Shown here: piece by piece, positions 7,280 to 15,200 of the stretch
How positions within the stretch are numbered: position 1 is the first letter of the stretch
Layout: every line of letters begins with the position of its first letter
Assembly: GCF_020073815.1 (NCBI RefSeq)
Contig: NZ_JAIQZJ010000003.1
Coordinates: 248,001-312,000 of the forward strand
Direction of reading: 5' to 3'
Source: Nocardioides mangrovi
GTDB lineage: Bacteria; Actinomycetota; Actinomycetes; Propionibacteriales; Nocardioidaceae
Length of the DNA: 64,000 nucleotides
The notes under the pieces: generated by a model
What the model was told of the DNA's origin: nothing
Databases searched by the model: none
What the model saw: the letters and a program-made list of their open reading frames with translations, nothing else
Made by a program: the position numbers and the translations under genes

Positions 7280-8398
7280 GTGATCGAGGACCTCTCGGAC
7301 GACGAAGCCCGCCGCGCGCTGCCCCTGAAGTGGGAGGACCCGGACACGGTCCCGGCCTGGGTCGCCGAGATGGACTTCCGGCAGGCCGAGCCGATCACGC
7401 AGGCGCTCGTCGACGCCGTCCGCGACGGTGCGCTCGGCTACCCGCCGCACGCCGACGAGCTCGGCTCGTCGTTCGCCGACTTCGCCCACCGCCACTGGGA
7501 CTGGTCGGTCCCGGCAGAGGCCTCGGTGCCGACCGGCGGCGTCATCGCCGGCGTCCGGCTCGCGCTCGAGGTGCTCTGCCCGCCGGGACCTGTCGTGGTG
7601 CCGCTGCCCTGCTACCCGCCCTTCCGCGACGTCGTCGAGGTGACCGGCCGCGAGGTCGTCGGCGTGACCGTCGACCCCGACAGCGAGCCCGCCGCGCTCG
7701 ACCTCGGGCAGGTCGAGGCGGCGTTCGCCGCCGGCGCCCGCACCTTCCTGCTCTGCAACCCGCACAACCCGCTCGGCCGGGTCCCCTCCCGCGCCGAGCT
7801 GGGCGCGCTCGCCGACCTCGCCCGCGCGTACGACGTCCGGGTGATCACCGACGAGATCCACGGCCCGCTGGTGCTGTCCGGCGCGACGTTCACGCCGTAC
7901 CTCACCGTCGACGAGCGCGCCGTCCTGGTCACCAGCCCGAGCAAGTCCTTCAACATGCCGGCCGTCCACGGGGCCCAGCTCGTGGTGCTCGACCCGGACG
8001 ACCAGAAGGCCCTGCGCTCCGTGCCGATCCCGGCGCAGAACACCTGGTCGGCGCTCGGCGTCGTCGCCGGCACCGCCGCCTGGCGCGACGGCGACGCCTG
8101 GCTCGCCGCGCTGCTGTCCCGGCTGTCGGTGCAGCGCGAGGTCCTCGAGGAGCTGGTCGCCGACCGGCTCCCCCGCGCCCGGATGCGCCGGCTGGAGGCG
8201 ACGTACCTCGCCTGGCTCGACCTGCGCGCGTACGGCGTCGCCGACCCGGCCGCGGCCGCGCTCGACCAGGGCGCGCGGGTCGCGCCGGGCCACGACTACC
8301 AGCCGGGCCTCGACGGCCACGTCCGGATCAACGTCGCCACCAGCCCGGACCGGCTGGAGCACGTGGTCAACGCGCTCGCGCGCGCCGTGATGGGCTGA
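7280..8398 (+). CDS. PatB/MalY-type PLP-dependent aminotransferase (C-S lyase group)
   Basis: This 372-residue cytosolic enzyme is a fold-type I PLP enzyme of the MalY/PatB group, whose known members are cystathionine beta-lyases or aminotransferases. It shows the family-typical opening LKWEDPD and AEMDFRQAEPI, the substrate-binding CNPHNPLGRV, the PLP-binding Asp in VITDEIHGPL and the Schiff-base lysine in SPSKSFNMP. The GTG start is supported by TAGGTT six bases upstream and by the absence of room before the divergent CapA-like gene. Whether it acts as lyase or transaminase is not decidable here. Confidence 0.9.
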   Translation: MIEDLSDDEARRALPLKWEDPDTVPAWVAEMDFRQAEPITQALVDAVRDGALGYPPHADELGSSFADFAHRHWDWSVPAEASVPTGGVIAGVRLALEVLCPPGPVVVPLPCYPPFRDVVEVTGREVVGVTVDPDSEPAALDLGQVEAAFAAGARTFLLCNPHNPLGRVPSRAELGALADLARAYDVRVITDEIHGPLVLSGATFTPYLTVDERAVLVTSPSKSFNMPAVHGAQLVVLDPDDQKALRSVPIPAQNTWSALGVVAGTAAWRDGDAWLAALLSRLSVQREVLEELVADRLPRARMRRLEATYLAWLDLRAYGVADPAAAALDQGARVAPGHDYQPGLDGHVRINVATSPDRLEHVVNALARAVMG

Positions 8399-8404
8399 CG
8401 CGCT

Positions 8405-8495
8405 CGCGCGAAGCAGGATTCACCGGTGCACCGGTGAATCCTGCACTTCTCAGGCATTGCAACAGCCGATAAGTGCAGGAGTCCCCTGAGAAGTA
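8405..8495. repeat. 91-bp two-hairpin dispersed element, copy A
   Basis: The element begins with a perfect 32-bp palindrome (8413-8444, centre GGTGCACC), followed by ACTTCTCAGG (8446-8455) and its inverse complement CCTGAGAAGT ending at 8494, which bracket GTTGC-like sequence on the other strand. A copy in inverse orientation lies at 51847-51937, matching at all but about seven or eight positions. Both copies lie between convergent genes, consistent with a bidirectional terminator-like or REP/MITE-like role. Confidence 0.88.
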
Positions 8496-8511
8496 CGCCG
8501 GATCGGCGACC

Positions 8512-9852
8512 TCAGCCGATCGACTTGGTCTGCGCGGCGATCACGTCGGCGTACCACTGGAAGGACCGCTTGGGGGTCCGCACCTGGGTCTCGTAGTCGA
8601 CGTGCACGAGGCCGAAGCGCTGGGTGTAGCCCTCGGCCCACTCGAAGTTGTCCATGAGCGACCACGTGTAGTAGCCGCGGACGTCGACGCCGCGCTGGCA
8701 GGCGGTCGCGACCGCCTGCAGGTGGGCGTCGAGGTAGTCGATGCGGGCCTGGTCGTCGACCACGCCGTGCTCGTCCGGGCCGACGTTGTAGGCGCAGCCG
8801 GACTCGGTGATGACGATCGGCGGGAGGGCGGCGCGGTAGCGGGCGCGGAGCACGATGAGGTACTCGCGCAGCGCGTCCGGGACGACCGGCCAGCCGAAGT
8901 CGGTGACCGGGTAGCCGAGGAGCTCGCGGAACTCGAAGGGCATCTCCGCGTCCTCGGACGTCGCGCCGATCTTGAACGGGTTGTAGTAGTTGAGCCCGTA
9001 GAAGTCGAGCGGCTGCCGGATCACCGACAGGTCGCCGTCGCGGACCACGCCCTCGAGCAGCGGCTCGAGGTCGGCCGGGTAGCGGCCGAGCAGCATCGGC
9101 TCGGTGAACATGCCGTTCCACAGCGCGTCGAAGAGCTTCGAGGCACCCACGTCCGCCTCGTCGTCGCTGGCCGGCCACATCGGGGCGTGGTTGTTGGCGC
9201 AGCCGACGCTGGTCGCGCCGGCGGCGCGCAGCGCGATCGCCGCGCGGCCGTGGCCGAGGAGCAGGTGGTGGGCGACGGGGACGGCGTCGAACATCAGCGA
9301 CTGACCGGGCGCGTGGGTGCCGATCGCGTGGCCGAGCATCATCACGACGTTGGGCTCGTTGACCGGGATCCAGTGCTCGACCCGGTCGCCGAGCGCCTCA
9401 CCGACGATCGCGGCGTAGTCGGCGAAGCGGTCGACCGTCGCCCGGTTGAGCCAGCCGCCGTCGTCCTGCAGCGCCTGCGGCAGGTCCCAGTGGTAGAGCG
9501 TCACCATCGGCTGGACGTCGGCGGCGAGCAGCTCGTCGACGAGGCGGTCGTAGAACGCGAGACCCGCCGCGTTGGGCGCGCCCGAGCCGGTCGGCTGGAT
9601 CCGCGGCCACGACACCGAGAGCCGGTAGCCGCCGACCCCGAGCCGCTTCATCAGCGCGACGTCCTCGGCGTACCGGTGGTAGTGGTCGCAGGCCACGTCG
9701 CCGGTCGAGCCGTCGACGATCCGGCCCTCCTGGTGGGTGAAGGTGTCCCAGATGCTGGGGCCCTTCCCGTCCTCGCTCGCCGCTCCCTCGATCTGGTACG
9801 ACGCCGTGCTGGTGCCGAATCGGAAGCCGGGCGGGAGCTGCGGGAGGGGCAC
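8512..9852 (-). CDS. GH1 family beta-glucosidase
   Basis: This 446-residue protein is a cytosolic glycoside hydrolase family 1 enzyme hydrolysing beta-glucosides such as cellobiose. It opens with FRFGTSTASYQIEGA, and carries TLYHWDLPQAL, the acid/base glutamate in WIPVNEPNVV and the nucleophile glutamate in ITESGCAYN, and ends with the usual YYTWSLMDNFEWAEGY substrate loop. I choose GTG 9852 as start: it begins just before the conserved core and has CATGAT six bases upstream. It is divergent from pirin with only 9 bp between start codons. A GH6 enzyme lies 41 kb away, so cellulose-derived sugars are a plausible substrate. Confidence 0.95.
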   Translation of the reverse strand: MPLPQLPPGFRFGTSTASYQIEGAASEDGKGPSIWDTFTHQEGRIVDGSTGDVACDHYHRYAEDVALMKRLGVGGYRLSVSWPRIQPTGSGAPNAAGLAFYDRLVDELLAADVQPMVTLYHWDLPQALQDDGGWLNRATVDRFADYAAIVGEALGDRVEHWIPVNEPNVVMMLGHAIGTHAPGQSLMFDAVPVAHHLLLGHGRAAIALRAAGATSVGCANNHAPMWPASDDEADVGASKLFDALWNGMFTEPMLLGRYPADLEPLLEGVVRDGDLSVIRQPLDFYGLNYYNPFKIGATSEDAEMPFEFRELLGYPVTDFGWPVVPDALREYLIVLRARYRAALPPIVITESGCAYNVGPDEHGVVDDQARIDYLDAHLQAVATACQRGVDVRGYYTWSLMDNFEWAEGYTQRFGLVHVDYETQVRTPKRSFQWYADVIAAQTKSIG

Positions 9853-9854
9853 GG

Positions 9855-9864
9855 CACAATCATG
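9855..9864. promoter_or_regulatory. overlapping divergent -10 boxes (beta-glucosidase / pirin)
   Basis: CATGAT on the minus strand (9864-9859) lies six bases before GTG 9852. CACAAT on the plus strand (9855-9860) lies seven bases before GTG 9868. These are weaker matches (CAnnnT) than the TAnnnT boxes elsewhere in the window. Confidence 0.45.
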
Positions 9865-10530
9865 CAGGTGGCTGTGGAGATCCGTCGGGGAACCGATCGC
9901 TACCTCACCCGGGGTGAGGGCTATTTCACCCGGCACTCGTTCGCGTTCGGAGGTCACTACGACCCGGAGAACGTGCGCTTCGGCCGCCTCGTCTGCCACG
10001 ACGACCACCGGCTCAAGGCGGGCGCCGGCTTCCCCGACCACGAGCACCGCGACGTCGAGATCGTGACGTGGGTGCTGTCCGGCTCGCTCGAGCACAGCGA
10101 CTCCGAGGGCCACACCGCCACCGTGCGGCCGGGCGAGGTCCAGGTGCTCTCCGCCGGCTCCGGCGTGACGCACGCGGAGGTCGCCGGCCCCGAGGGGCAG
10201 GTCCGGTTCGTCCAGGCGTGGCTGACCCCCGAGGAGCCCGGCACGACGCCGGCGTACGACGTCCGCCCGGTGTCCCTCGAGCCCGGCGCACTCACCGAGG
10301 TGGTGACCCTCGGCGACGCCACGCTGCTGGTCGCACGGCTCGATGCCGGCCAGACCGTGACCCTCCCGGACGCGCCGCTGCAGCACGTCTTCGTCGCGGG
10401 CGGCGCGCTGACCCGCTCGTCGCTGGCCGAGCCGCTCGCCGACGGCGACGCGTTCCGGATCACCGACGAGCCGGGCCACGAGGTCACCGCCGCCGTGCCG
10501 ACCCAGCTGATGGTGTGGACGTTCCGGTAG
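9862..10530 (+). CDS. pirin-like bicupin protein
   Basis: The 222-residue product is a pirin of the YhhW group, a two-cupin iron protein whose relatives act as quercetinases or redox-linked transcription cofactors. The metal site of the first cupin is visible as FPDHEHRDVEIVTWVLSG, followed by the glutamine/histidine of GVTHAEVA. The pirin signature HSFAFGGHYDP is near the start. The ATG at 9862 is used, but GTG 9868 fits a leaderless -10 box better and would remove only two residues. No partner gene in the neighbourhood explains its role. Confidence 0.88.
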   Translation: MQVAVEIRRGTDRYLTRGEGYFTRHSFAFGGHYDPENVRFGRLVCHDDHRLKAGAGFPDHEHRDVEIVTWVLSGSLEHSDSEGHTATVRPGEVQVLSAGSGVTHAEVAGPEGQVRFVQAWLTPEEPGTTPAYDVRPVSLEPGALTEVVTLGDATLLVARLDAGQTVTLPDAPLQHVFVAGGALTRSSLAEPLADGDAFRITDEPGHEVTAAVPTQLMVWTFR

Positions 10531-10531
10531 C

Positions 10532-11452
10532 TCAGCAGATGATGCCGACCGCGCCGGGGACGACCTCGACCACCATCGGGTCGGCGAGGAGCGGGGGCAG
10601 GGTGCCGAGCGGCTCGCCGTCGCCGCCGACCGGGATCGGGGCGCGACCGGTGCCGGCCACCTCGACCCGCTTGCCGGACAGGACGGTGACCTCGTCGAGC
10701 GCGACGTGGGCACCGTCGTAGACCTTCGGCAGCGAGCGCATCAGGGCGATCCGCGAGGCCGCCTCGATGACCACGACGTCGAGGACGCCGTCGGTGACGG
10801 ACGCGGGCGGCGCGATCTGCATCCCCTTCCCGTAGTAGGCCGAGTTGGCGACCACGACGGTGGCGGCGGCGTACTCCCGCTCCTCACCGTCGACCGAGAC
10901 CCGGTAGCGACCGGGGCGGTACGTCGCGAGGGCGCGGAGCGCGGCGTAGGGGTACTGCAGCCGCCGCGGCAGCCAGCCGGCCCGGTCGACGATCTCGGCG
11001 GCGCGGGCGTCGACGCCCGCGTAAACCGACCCGGCCACGAGCCGGCGCTCGCCGGGGCCGGTGACGGCGAGCAGGTCGACCCGTCGTACGTCGCCCTCGA
11101 GCAGCAGTCGTGCCTGCGCCTCGGGGTCGTCGGGGAGGCCGAGCATCCGCGCGAAGTCGTTGCCGCGGCCGGCCGGCAGCACGGCCAGCGTCCCGGACCG
11201 GGCCGAGACCAGGCCGGCCAGCGAGGAGAGCATGCCGTCTCCGCCGACCGAGACCACGACGTCGCCGCGCTCGACCGCCTCGTCGACGAGGCCGACCATC
11301 GCGTGCGGGCCGGGTGAGTAGGTGACGTCGACGGTGGCGCCGGCCTCGCGCAGCAGCCGGGCGACGGGCACGACCGCGCCGGGTGCGGCGCCGCCGCCGG
11401 CGCTCGGGTTGACCAGGAAGGTGAAGGCTCTGCTGTTCCCCGGGGAGCTCAC
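10532..11452 (-). CDS. diacylglycerol/lipid kinase (DagK/YegS family)
   Basis: The 306-residue enzyme phosphorylates a lipid such as diacylglycerol at the membrane. The N-terminal catalytic domain shows FTFLVNPSAGGG, the glycine-rich nucleotide motif VSVGGDGMLSS and PAGRGNDFAR, and the C-terminal beta-sandwich closes with VPGAVGIIC. The GTG start at 11452 overlaps the flavoprotein stop as GTGA. Order and neighbours (TetR and glpD diverging next door) match the Mycobacterium tuberculosis Rv2249c-Rv2252 block as I remember it, where Rv2252 is a diacylglycerol kinase linked to phosphatidylinositol mannoside synthesis. Confidence 0.9.
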   Translation of the reverse strand: MSSPGNSRAFTFLVNPSAGGGAAPGAVVPVARLLREAGATVDVTYSPGPHAMVGLVDEAVERGDVVVSVGGDGMLSSLAGLVSARSGTLAVLPAGRGNDFARMLGLPDDPEAQARLLLEGDVRRVDLLAVTGPGERRLVAGSVYAGVDARAAEIVDRAGWLPRRLQYPYAALRALATYRPGRYRVSVDGEEREYAAATVVVANSAYYGKGMQIAPPASVTDGVLDVVVIEAASRIALMRSLPKVYDGAHVALDEVTVLSGKRVEVAGTGRAPIPVGGDGEPLGTLPPLLADPMVVEVVPGAVGIIC

Positions 11453-13017
11453 GGGACCATCACCCCCGGGTTGAGGACCCCGGTCGGGTCGAGGTCGGCC
11501 TTGACCGCGCGCAGGACCGAGACGCCGAGCGGCCCGATCTCCCGGGCGAACCACGGCTTGTGGTCGGTGCCGACCGCGTGGTGGTGGGTGATCGTCGCGC
11601 CGGCGTCGATCATCGCGTCGCTCGCGGCGGCCTTGGCGCGGCCCCAGCGCTCGAGCGGCGCGTCACCCTCGGGCGCGGCCACGGTGAAGTAGAGCGAGCA
11701 GCCGGTCTCGTAGACGTGCGAGATGTGGCAGAGCACGATCGCCGGGTCGCCGAGCTCGGCGGTCAGCGCGCCCTTGACGCCGTCGTACAGGGTGCCGAGG
11801 TTGGACCAGAACGTCGCGGTCTCCAGCGTCTCGACGAGCACGCCGACGTCGAGCATCGAGTCGCGGAGGTACGGCGCGTCGAAGCGCCCGTGCGCCCACT
11901 TGTCGCCGGCCGCCTCGCCGACCGAGGTGCCACCGAGGCCGGCCAGGACGGCGGTGACCGCGGTGCGCTTGGCCTCCACCGCGGCCGGGGTGCCCTCGAA
12001 GCCGGTGATCATCAGGCAGCCCGCCGCGCCCTCGCCGCCGATCGCGGCCGGGTCGGCCAGGTTGATCGCGGTCTCGGCCTCGTCGGAGAGCCGGAGCACG
12101 GTCGGCAGCAGGCCCGCCTGGGCGAGGGTGCGCATCGCGGCCGCACCGTCGGCGAAGGACGGCCAGCGCCAGCCCTCGTAGACCTTGACCTCGGCGACCG
12201 GACGGACCCGCACGGTGACGGAGGTGATGACCCCGAAGGCGCCCTCGGAGCCGAGGAAGAGCTGGCGCAGGTCGGGCCCGGCCGCGTTGGCCGGTGCCGA
12301 CCCCAGCTCGAGGCTGCCCCGCGGGGTCGCGACGGTCAGGCCCACGACGAGGGAGTCGAAGCGGCCGAAGCCGGCGCTCGACTGACCGCTGGACCGGGTG
12401 GCCGCGAAGCCGCCGATGGAGGCGTACTCGAAGGACTGCGGGAAGTGCCCGAGGGTGACGCCCTCGGTCGCGAGCAGGGCCTCGGCCTCCGGACCGCGCA
12501 GGCCGGGCTCGAGGGTCGCAGTCATCGACACGTGGTCGACGGCGAGCAGCTTCTTCATCCGCACCAGGTCGAGGCTGAGCACGCCGGCGTACCCCTCGCG
12601 CAGCGCGACCAGGCCGCCGGTCACCGAGGTGCCGCCGCCGAAGGGGACGACGGCGAGGTGCTCGACCACGGCCAGCTCGAGGAGCTCGACGACCTGCTCG
12701 TGCGAGGCCGGGCGTACGACGGCGTCGGGCGCGTCGGCGAGGTCGCCGGCCCGGGCCTTGAGGAGGTCGGGCGTCGACTTGCCGCGGGTGCGCAGCCGCC
12801 GGGTCTCGTCGTCGGTGTGCACGTGGTCGGGGCCGACGACGGCGGCGATCTTCGCGAGCACGGCGCCGTCGAGGACGGAGGGCGCGAGGGCCGGCTGCTC
12901 GACGGCGGGCCGCTCGTCGAGGCCGAACACCATCTCGACGAGGCCGCGGGCCTCGGCGGGCAGGGCGGCGGCGCGGGCCGGGTCGCCCCAGCGGGACGGG
13001 TGCATCTCGACGGTCAT
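11449..13017 (-). CDS. FAD-binding oxidoreductase, alkyl-DHAP synthase-like
   Basis: This 522-residue flavoprotein has the vanillyl-alcohol-oxidase fold: an FAD-binding PCMH domain with VPFGGGTSVTGG and FPQSFEYASIGGFAATRSSG, then the C-terminal cap with CHISHVYETGCSLYFTVA and the histidine cluster ITHHHAVGTDHKPW. This layout is that of alkyldihydroxyacetonephosphate synthases and related lactate-type dehydrogenases. It is co-transcribed with the lipid kinase and diverges from TetR and glycerol-3-phosphate dehydrogenase, which fits a glycerophospholipid or ether-lipid role. The reaction is inference. The ATG is 17 bp from the TetR ATG. Confidence 0.87.
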   Translation of the reverse strand: MTVEMHPSRWGDPARAAALPAEARGLVEMVFGLDERPAVEQPALAPSVLDGAVLAKIAAVVGPDHVHTDDETRRLRTRGKSTPDLLKARAGDLADAPDAVVRPASHEQVVELLELAVVEHLAVVPFGGGTSVTGGLVALREGYAGVLSLDLVRMKKLLAVDHVSMTATLEPGLRGPEAEALLATEGVTLGHFPQSFEYASIGGFAATRSSGQSSAGFGRFDSLVVGLTVATPRGSLELGSAPANAAGPDLRQLFLGSEGAFGVITSVTVRVRPVAEVKVYEGWRWPSFADGAAAMRTLAQAGLLPTVLRLSDEAETAINLADPAAIGGEGAAGCLMITGFEGTPAAVEAKRTAVTAVLAGLGGTSVGEAAGDKWAHGRFDAPYLRDSMLDVGVLVETLETATFWSNLGTLYDGVKGALTAELGDPAIVLCHISHVYETGCSLYFTVAAPEGDAPLERWGRAKAAASDAMIDAGATITHHHAVGTDHKPWFAREIGPLGVSVLRAVKADLDPTGVLNPGVMVP

Positions 13018-13021
13018 GCGT

Positions 13022-13053
13022 TACACTGTGACACATGACGTCACTTCGTCACA
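13022..13053. promoter_or_regulatory. divergent promoter and probable TetR operator
   Basis: TACACT (13022-13027) is a leaderless -10 for tetR, seven bases from its ATG. On the other strand CACAGT (13030-13025) lies seven bases from the flavoprotein ATG. Overlapping symmetric elements are GTGAC/GTCAC (13028-13032 and 13040-13044) and TGTGAC/GTCACA (13027-13032 and 13048-13053), likely autoregulator binding sites covering both starts. Confidence 0.6.
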
Positions 13054-13637
13054 ACACCGACGAGCAGCCGAGCCCGCGGGACGGCTACCTCGACGCCGCC
13101 CGCGACTGCATCCTCGACGTCGGCTGGCGACGGACGACGCTCACCGAGGTCGCCCGCCGGGCCGGGGTCTCCCGGATGACGATCTACCGCGCCTGGCCCG
13201 ACATGCCGACGCTGCTCGGCGACCTGATGACGCGCGAGTGGGGCGGCGTGGTCGCCGACTCGCTCGCCGAGGAGGACCCGGCCCTGCCGACGGTCGAGCG
13301 GCTGGTCGGCGACATCGTCGGGACCGTCCAGCGGCTGCGCGACAACGAGCTCTTCATCCGCATCGTCGACCTCGATCCCGAGCTGATCCTCCCCTACCTC
13401 TTCTCCCGCCGGGGCCGCTCGCAGGACGGCATCCTCGAGCTCACCGTGGCCGCGCTCCGCGACGCCCAGGCCGAGGGCGTCGCGCGCGCCGGCAACCCGG
13501 TCGCGATGGCCCGCGCCATGCTGCTCGCCGCCCACGGCTTCGTGCTGTCGGCCCACACGATGGTCGACGACGAGGTGTCCGCCGAGGACCTCGACGCCGA
13601 GCTGCGCCTGGCCCTGACCCGGAGCCTGCAGCCGTGA
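13035..13637 (+). CDS. TetR/AcrR-family transcriptional regulator
   Basis: The 200-residue repressor-type protein carries an N-terminal TetR helix-turn-helix at about residues 15-60 (ILDVGWRRTTLTEVARRAG, VSRMTIYRAWPDM), followed by an all-helical ligand domain of normal length. It diverges from the flavoprotein/lipid-kinase operon, and its stop overlaps the GTG start of glpD as GTGA, so it probably controls both directions in response to a lipid or glycerophosphate ligand. The ligand is not known from sequence. Confidence 0.9.
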   Translation: MTSLRHNTDEQPSPRDGYLDAARDCILDVGWRRTTLTEVARRAGVSRMTIYRAWPDMPTLLGDLMTREWGGVVADSLAEEDPALPTVERLVGDIVGTVQRLRDNELFIRIVDLDPELILPYLFSRRGRSQDGILELTVAALRDAQAEGVARAGNPVAMARAMLLAAHGFVLSAHTMVDDEVSAEDLDAELRLALTRSLQP

Positions 13638-15178
13638 CCGCTCCGGAGCCGCGGCGGATCACCCCCGGCCTGGTCGACGCTCCCACCGACGTCGACCTCG
13701 TCGTGATCGGCCTCGGCATCACCGGCGCCGGCGTCGCCCTCGACGCGGCCAGCCGCGGGCTGTCGGTGCTCGCCGTCGACGCCCACGACCTCGCCTTCGG
13801 CACCTCGCGCTGGTCCTCGAAGATGGTCCACGGCGGCCTGCGCTACCTCGCCAAGGGCCAGGTCGGCGTCGCCCACGAGAGCGCCGTCGAGCGCGGCCTC
13901 CTCATGGAGGTGACCGCACCCCACCTCACCCACGCGATGCCGTACGTCGTCCCGCTCACCTCCACCGTCACCCGGGTCCAGCAGGCGATGACGCGGGTCG
14001 GCATCGCCGCCGGCGACCTGCTCCGCCGCGGCGCTCGCACCGACGCCTCGACCCTCCCGAAGCCACGGCACCTCTCCGCCACCGAGACCCAGCGGCTGGT
14101 CCCGGCGCTGCGCCCCGGCGGGCTGCACGGCGCGATGCTCGCCTGGGACGGCCAGCTCGAGGACGACGCCCGCCTGGTCATCACGGTGGCCCGCACGGCC
14201 GCGTCGTCCGGCGCCCACGTGCGGACCCGCGCGCGGGTCCTGACCGCTACCGGCACGAGCGTCGAGCTCCGCGACGAGCTGACCGGTGCCACGCACACCG
14301 TCACGGCCCGCGCGGTGGTCAACGCGACCGGCGTGTGGGCCGCGAGCCTGGTCGACGGGATCTCGCTGCGACCCAGCCGCGGCACCCACCTGGTGCTCCG
14401 TGCCGAGTCCCTGCCCGGCCTGTCGATGTCGGTCTTCTGCCCGGTGCCCGACGAGACCAACCGCTTCGTCATGGTGCTGCCGCAGCCCGACGGCACCGTC
14501 TACGCCGGCCTCACCGACGAGCCGGTCGAGGGCGACGTCCCCGACGTCCCGCAGCCGACGGAGGCCGAGATCGGCTTCCTCCTCGACGTGGTGTCGGCGG
14601 CCTTCGCCCACCAGCTGCACCGCTCCGACGTGGTCGGCGCGTTCGCGGGCCTGCGCCCCCTGCTCGACAGCAGCGACGGGCGTACGTCGGACCTCTCCCG
14701 CCAGCACGCCGTGCTCACCAGCAGCACCGGCGTGATCACGGTCGTGGGCGGCAAGCTCACGACCTACCGCAAGATGGCGGAGGACGCCGTCGACGCGGCG
14801 GTCGCCGCCGGCGGCCTGCCGGCCCGGCGGTGCCGCACCCGCGAGCTCCCGCTGCTCGGCGCCGCGTCGCGGTCGGTGCTCGCCGGACTGGAGGAGCCGG
14901 CCCGGCTGGTGCGGCGCTTCGGCACCGACGCGGCGCTGGTGCTGGCCGACGCCCGCGAGGTCACCGGCCTGTCCGACGAGGAGCTGCTGGCGCCGGTCTC
15001 GGGGCAGGTCCCGGTCACGCTGGCCGAGCTCGTCTTCGGCGTCACCCACGAGGGCGCGGCCGACGTCGACGACCTGCTCGACCGGCGCACCCGGGTCGGG
15101 CTGGTGCCCGGCGACCGGGCGGCCGCCGTACCCCTCGCCGAGCGAGCGATGAGTCTGGTGGTCGACGCCGGTCGGTAG
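13634..15178 (+). CDS. glpD: glycerol-3-phosphate dehydrogenase, FAD-dependent
   Basis: The 514-residue enzyme oxidises sn-glycerol 3-phosphate to dihydroxyacetone phosphate at the membrane, passing electrons to quinone. It shows the dinucleotide motif VIGLGITGAGVALDAASRG, the GlpD landmark GTSRWSSKMVHGGLRYL, the substrate-site regions HLVL and GLTDEP, and GKLTTYRKMAEDAVD near the C-terminal domain. The GTG start overlaps the tetR stop. Together with the lipid kinase and alkyl-DHAP-synthase-like protein it makes a compact glycerophosphate/lipid locus. Family and reaction are well supported. Confidence 0.95.
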   Translation: MTAPEPRRITPGLVDAPTDVDLVVIGLGITGAGVALDAASRGLSVLAVDAHDLAFGTSRWSSKMVHGGLRYLAKGQVGVAHESAVERGLLMEVTAPHLTHAMPYVVPLTSTVTRVQQAMTRVGIAAGDLLRRGARTDASTLPKPRHLSATETQRLVPALRPGGLHGAMLAWDGQLEDDARLVITVARTAASSGAHVRTRARVLTATGTSVELRDELTGATHTVTARAVVNATGVWAASLVDGISLRPSRGTHLVLRAESLPGLSMSVFCPVPDETNRFVMVLPQPDGTVYAGLTDEPVEGDVPDVPQPTEAEIGFLLDVVSAAFAHQLHRSDVVGAFAGLRPLLDSSDGRTSDLSRQHAVLTSSTGVITVVGGKLTTYRKMAEDAVDAAVAAGGLPARRCRTRELPLLGAASRSVLAGLEEPARLVRRFGTDAALVLADAREVTGLSDEELLAPVSGQVPVTLAELVFGVTHEGAADVDDLLDRRTRVGLVPGDRAAAVPLAERAMSLVVDAGR

Positions 15179-15200
15179 TCCCATGCAGACTGGAGCGGTC

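Noticed and set aside
12398..13633. N-terminal extension of the glpD frame
   Set aside because: The frame is open upstream but runs across the flavoprotein and tetR genes. GTG 13634 overlapping the tetR stop is the sensible start.
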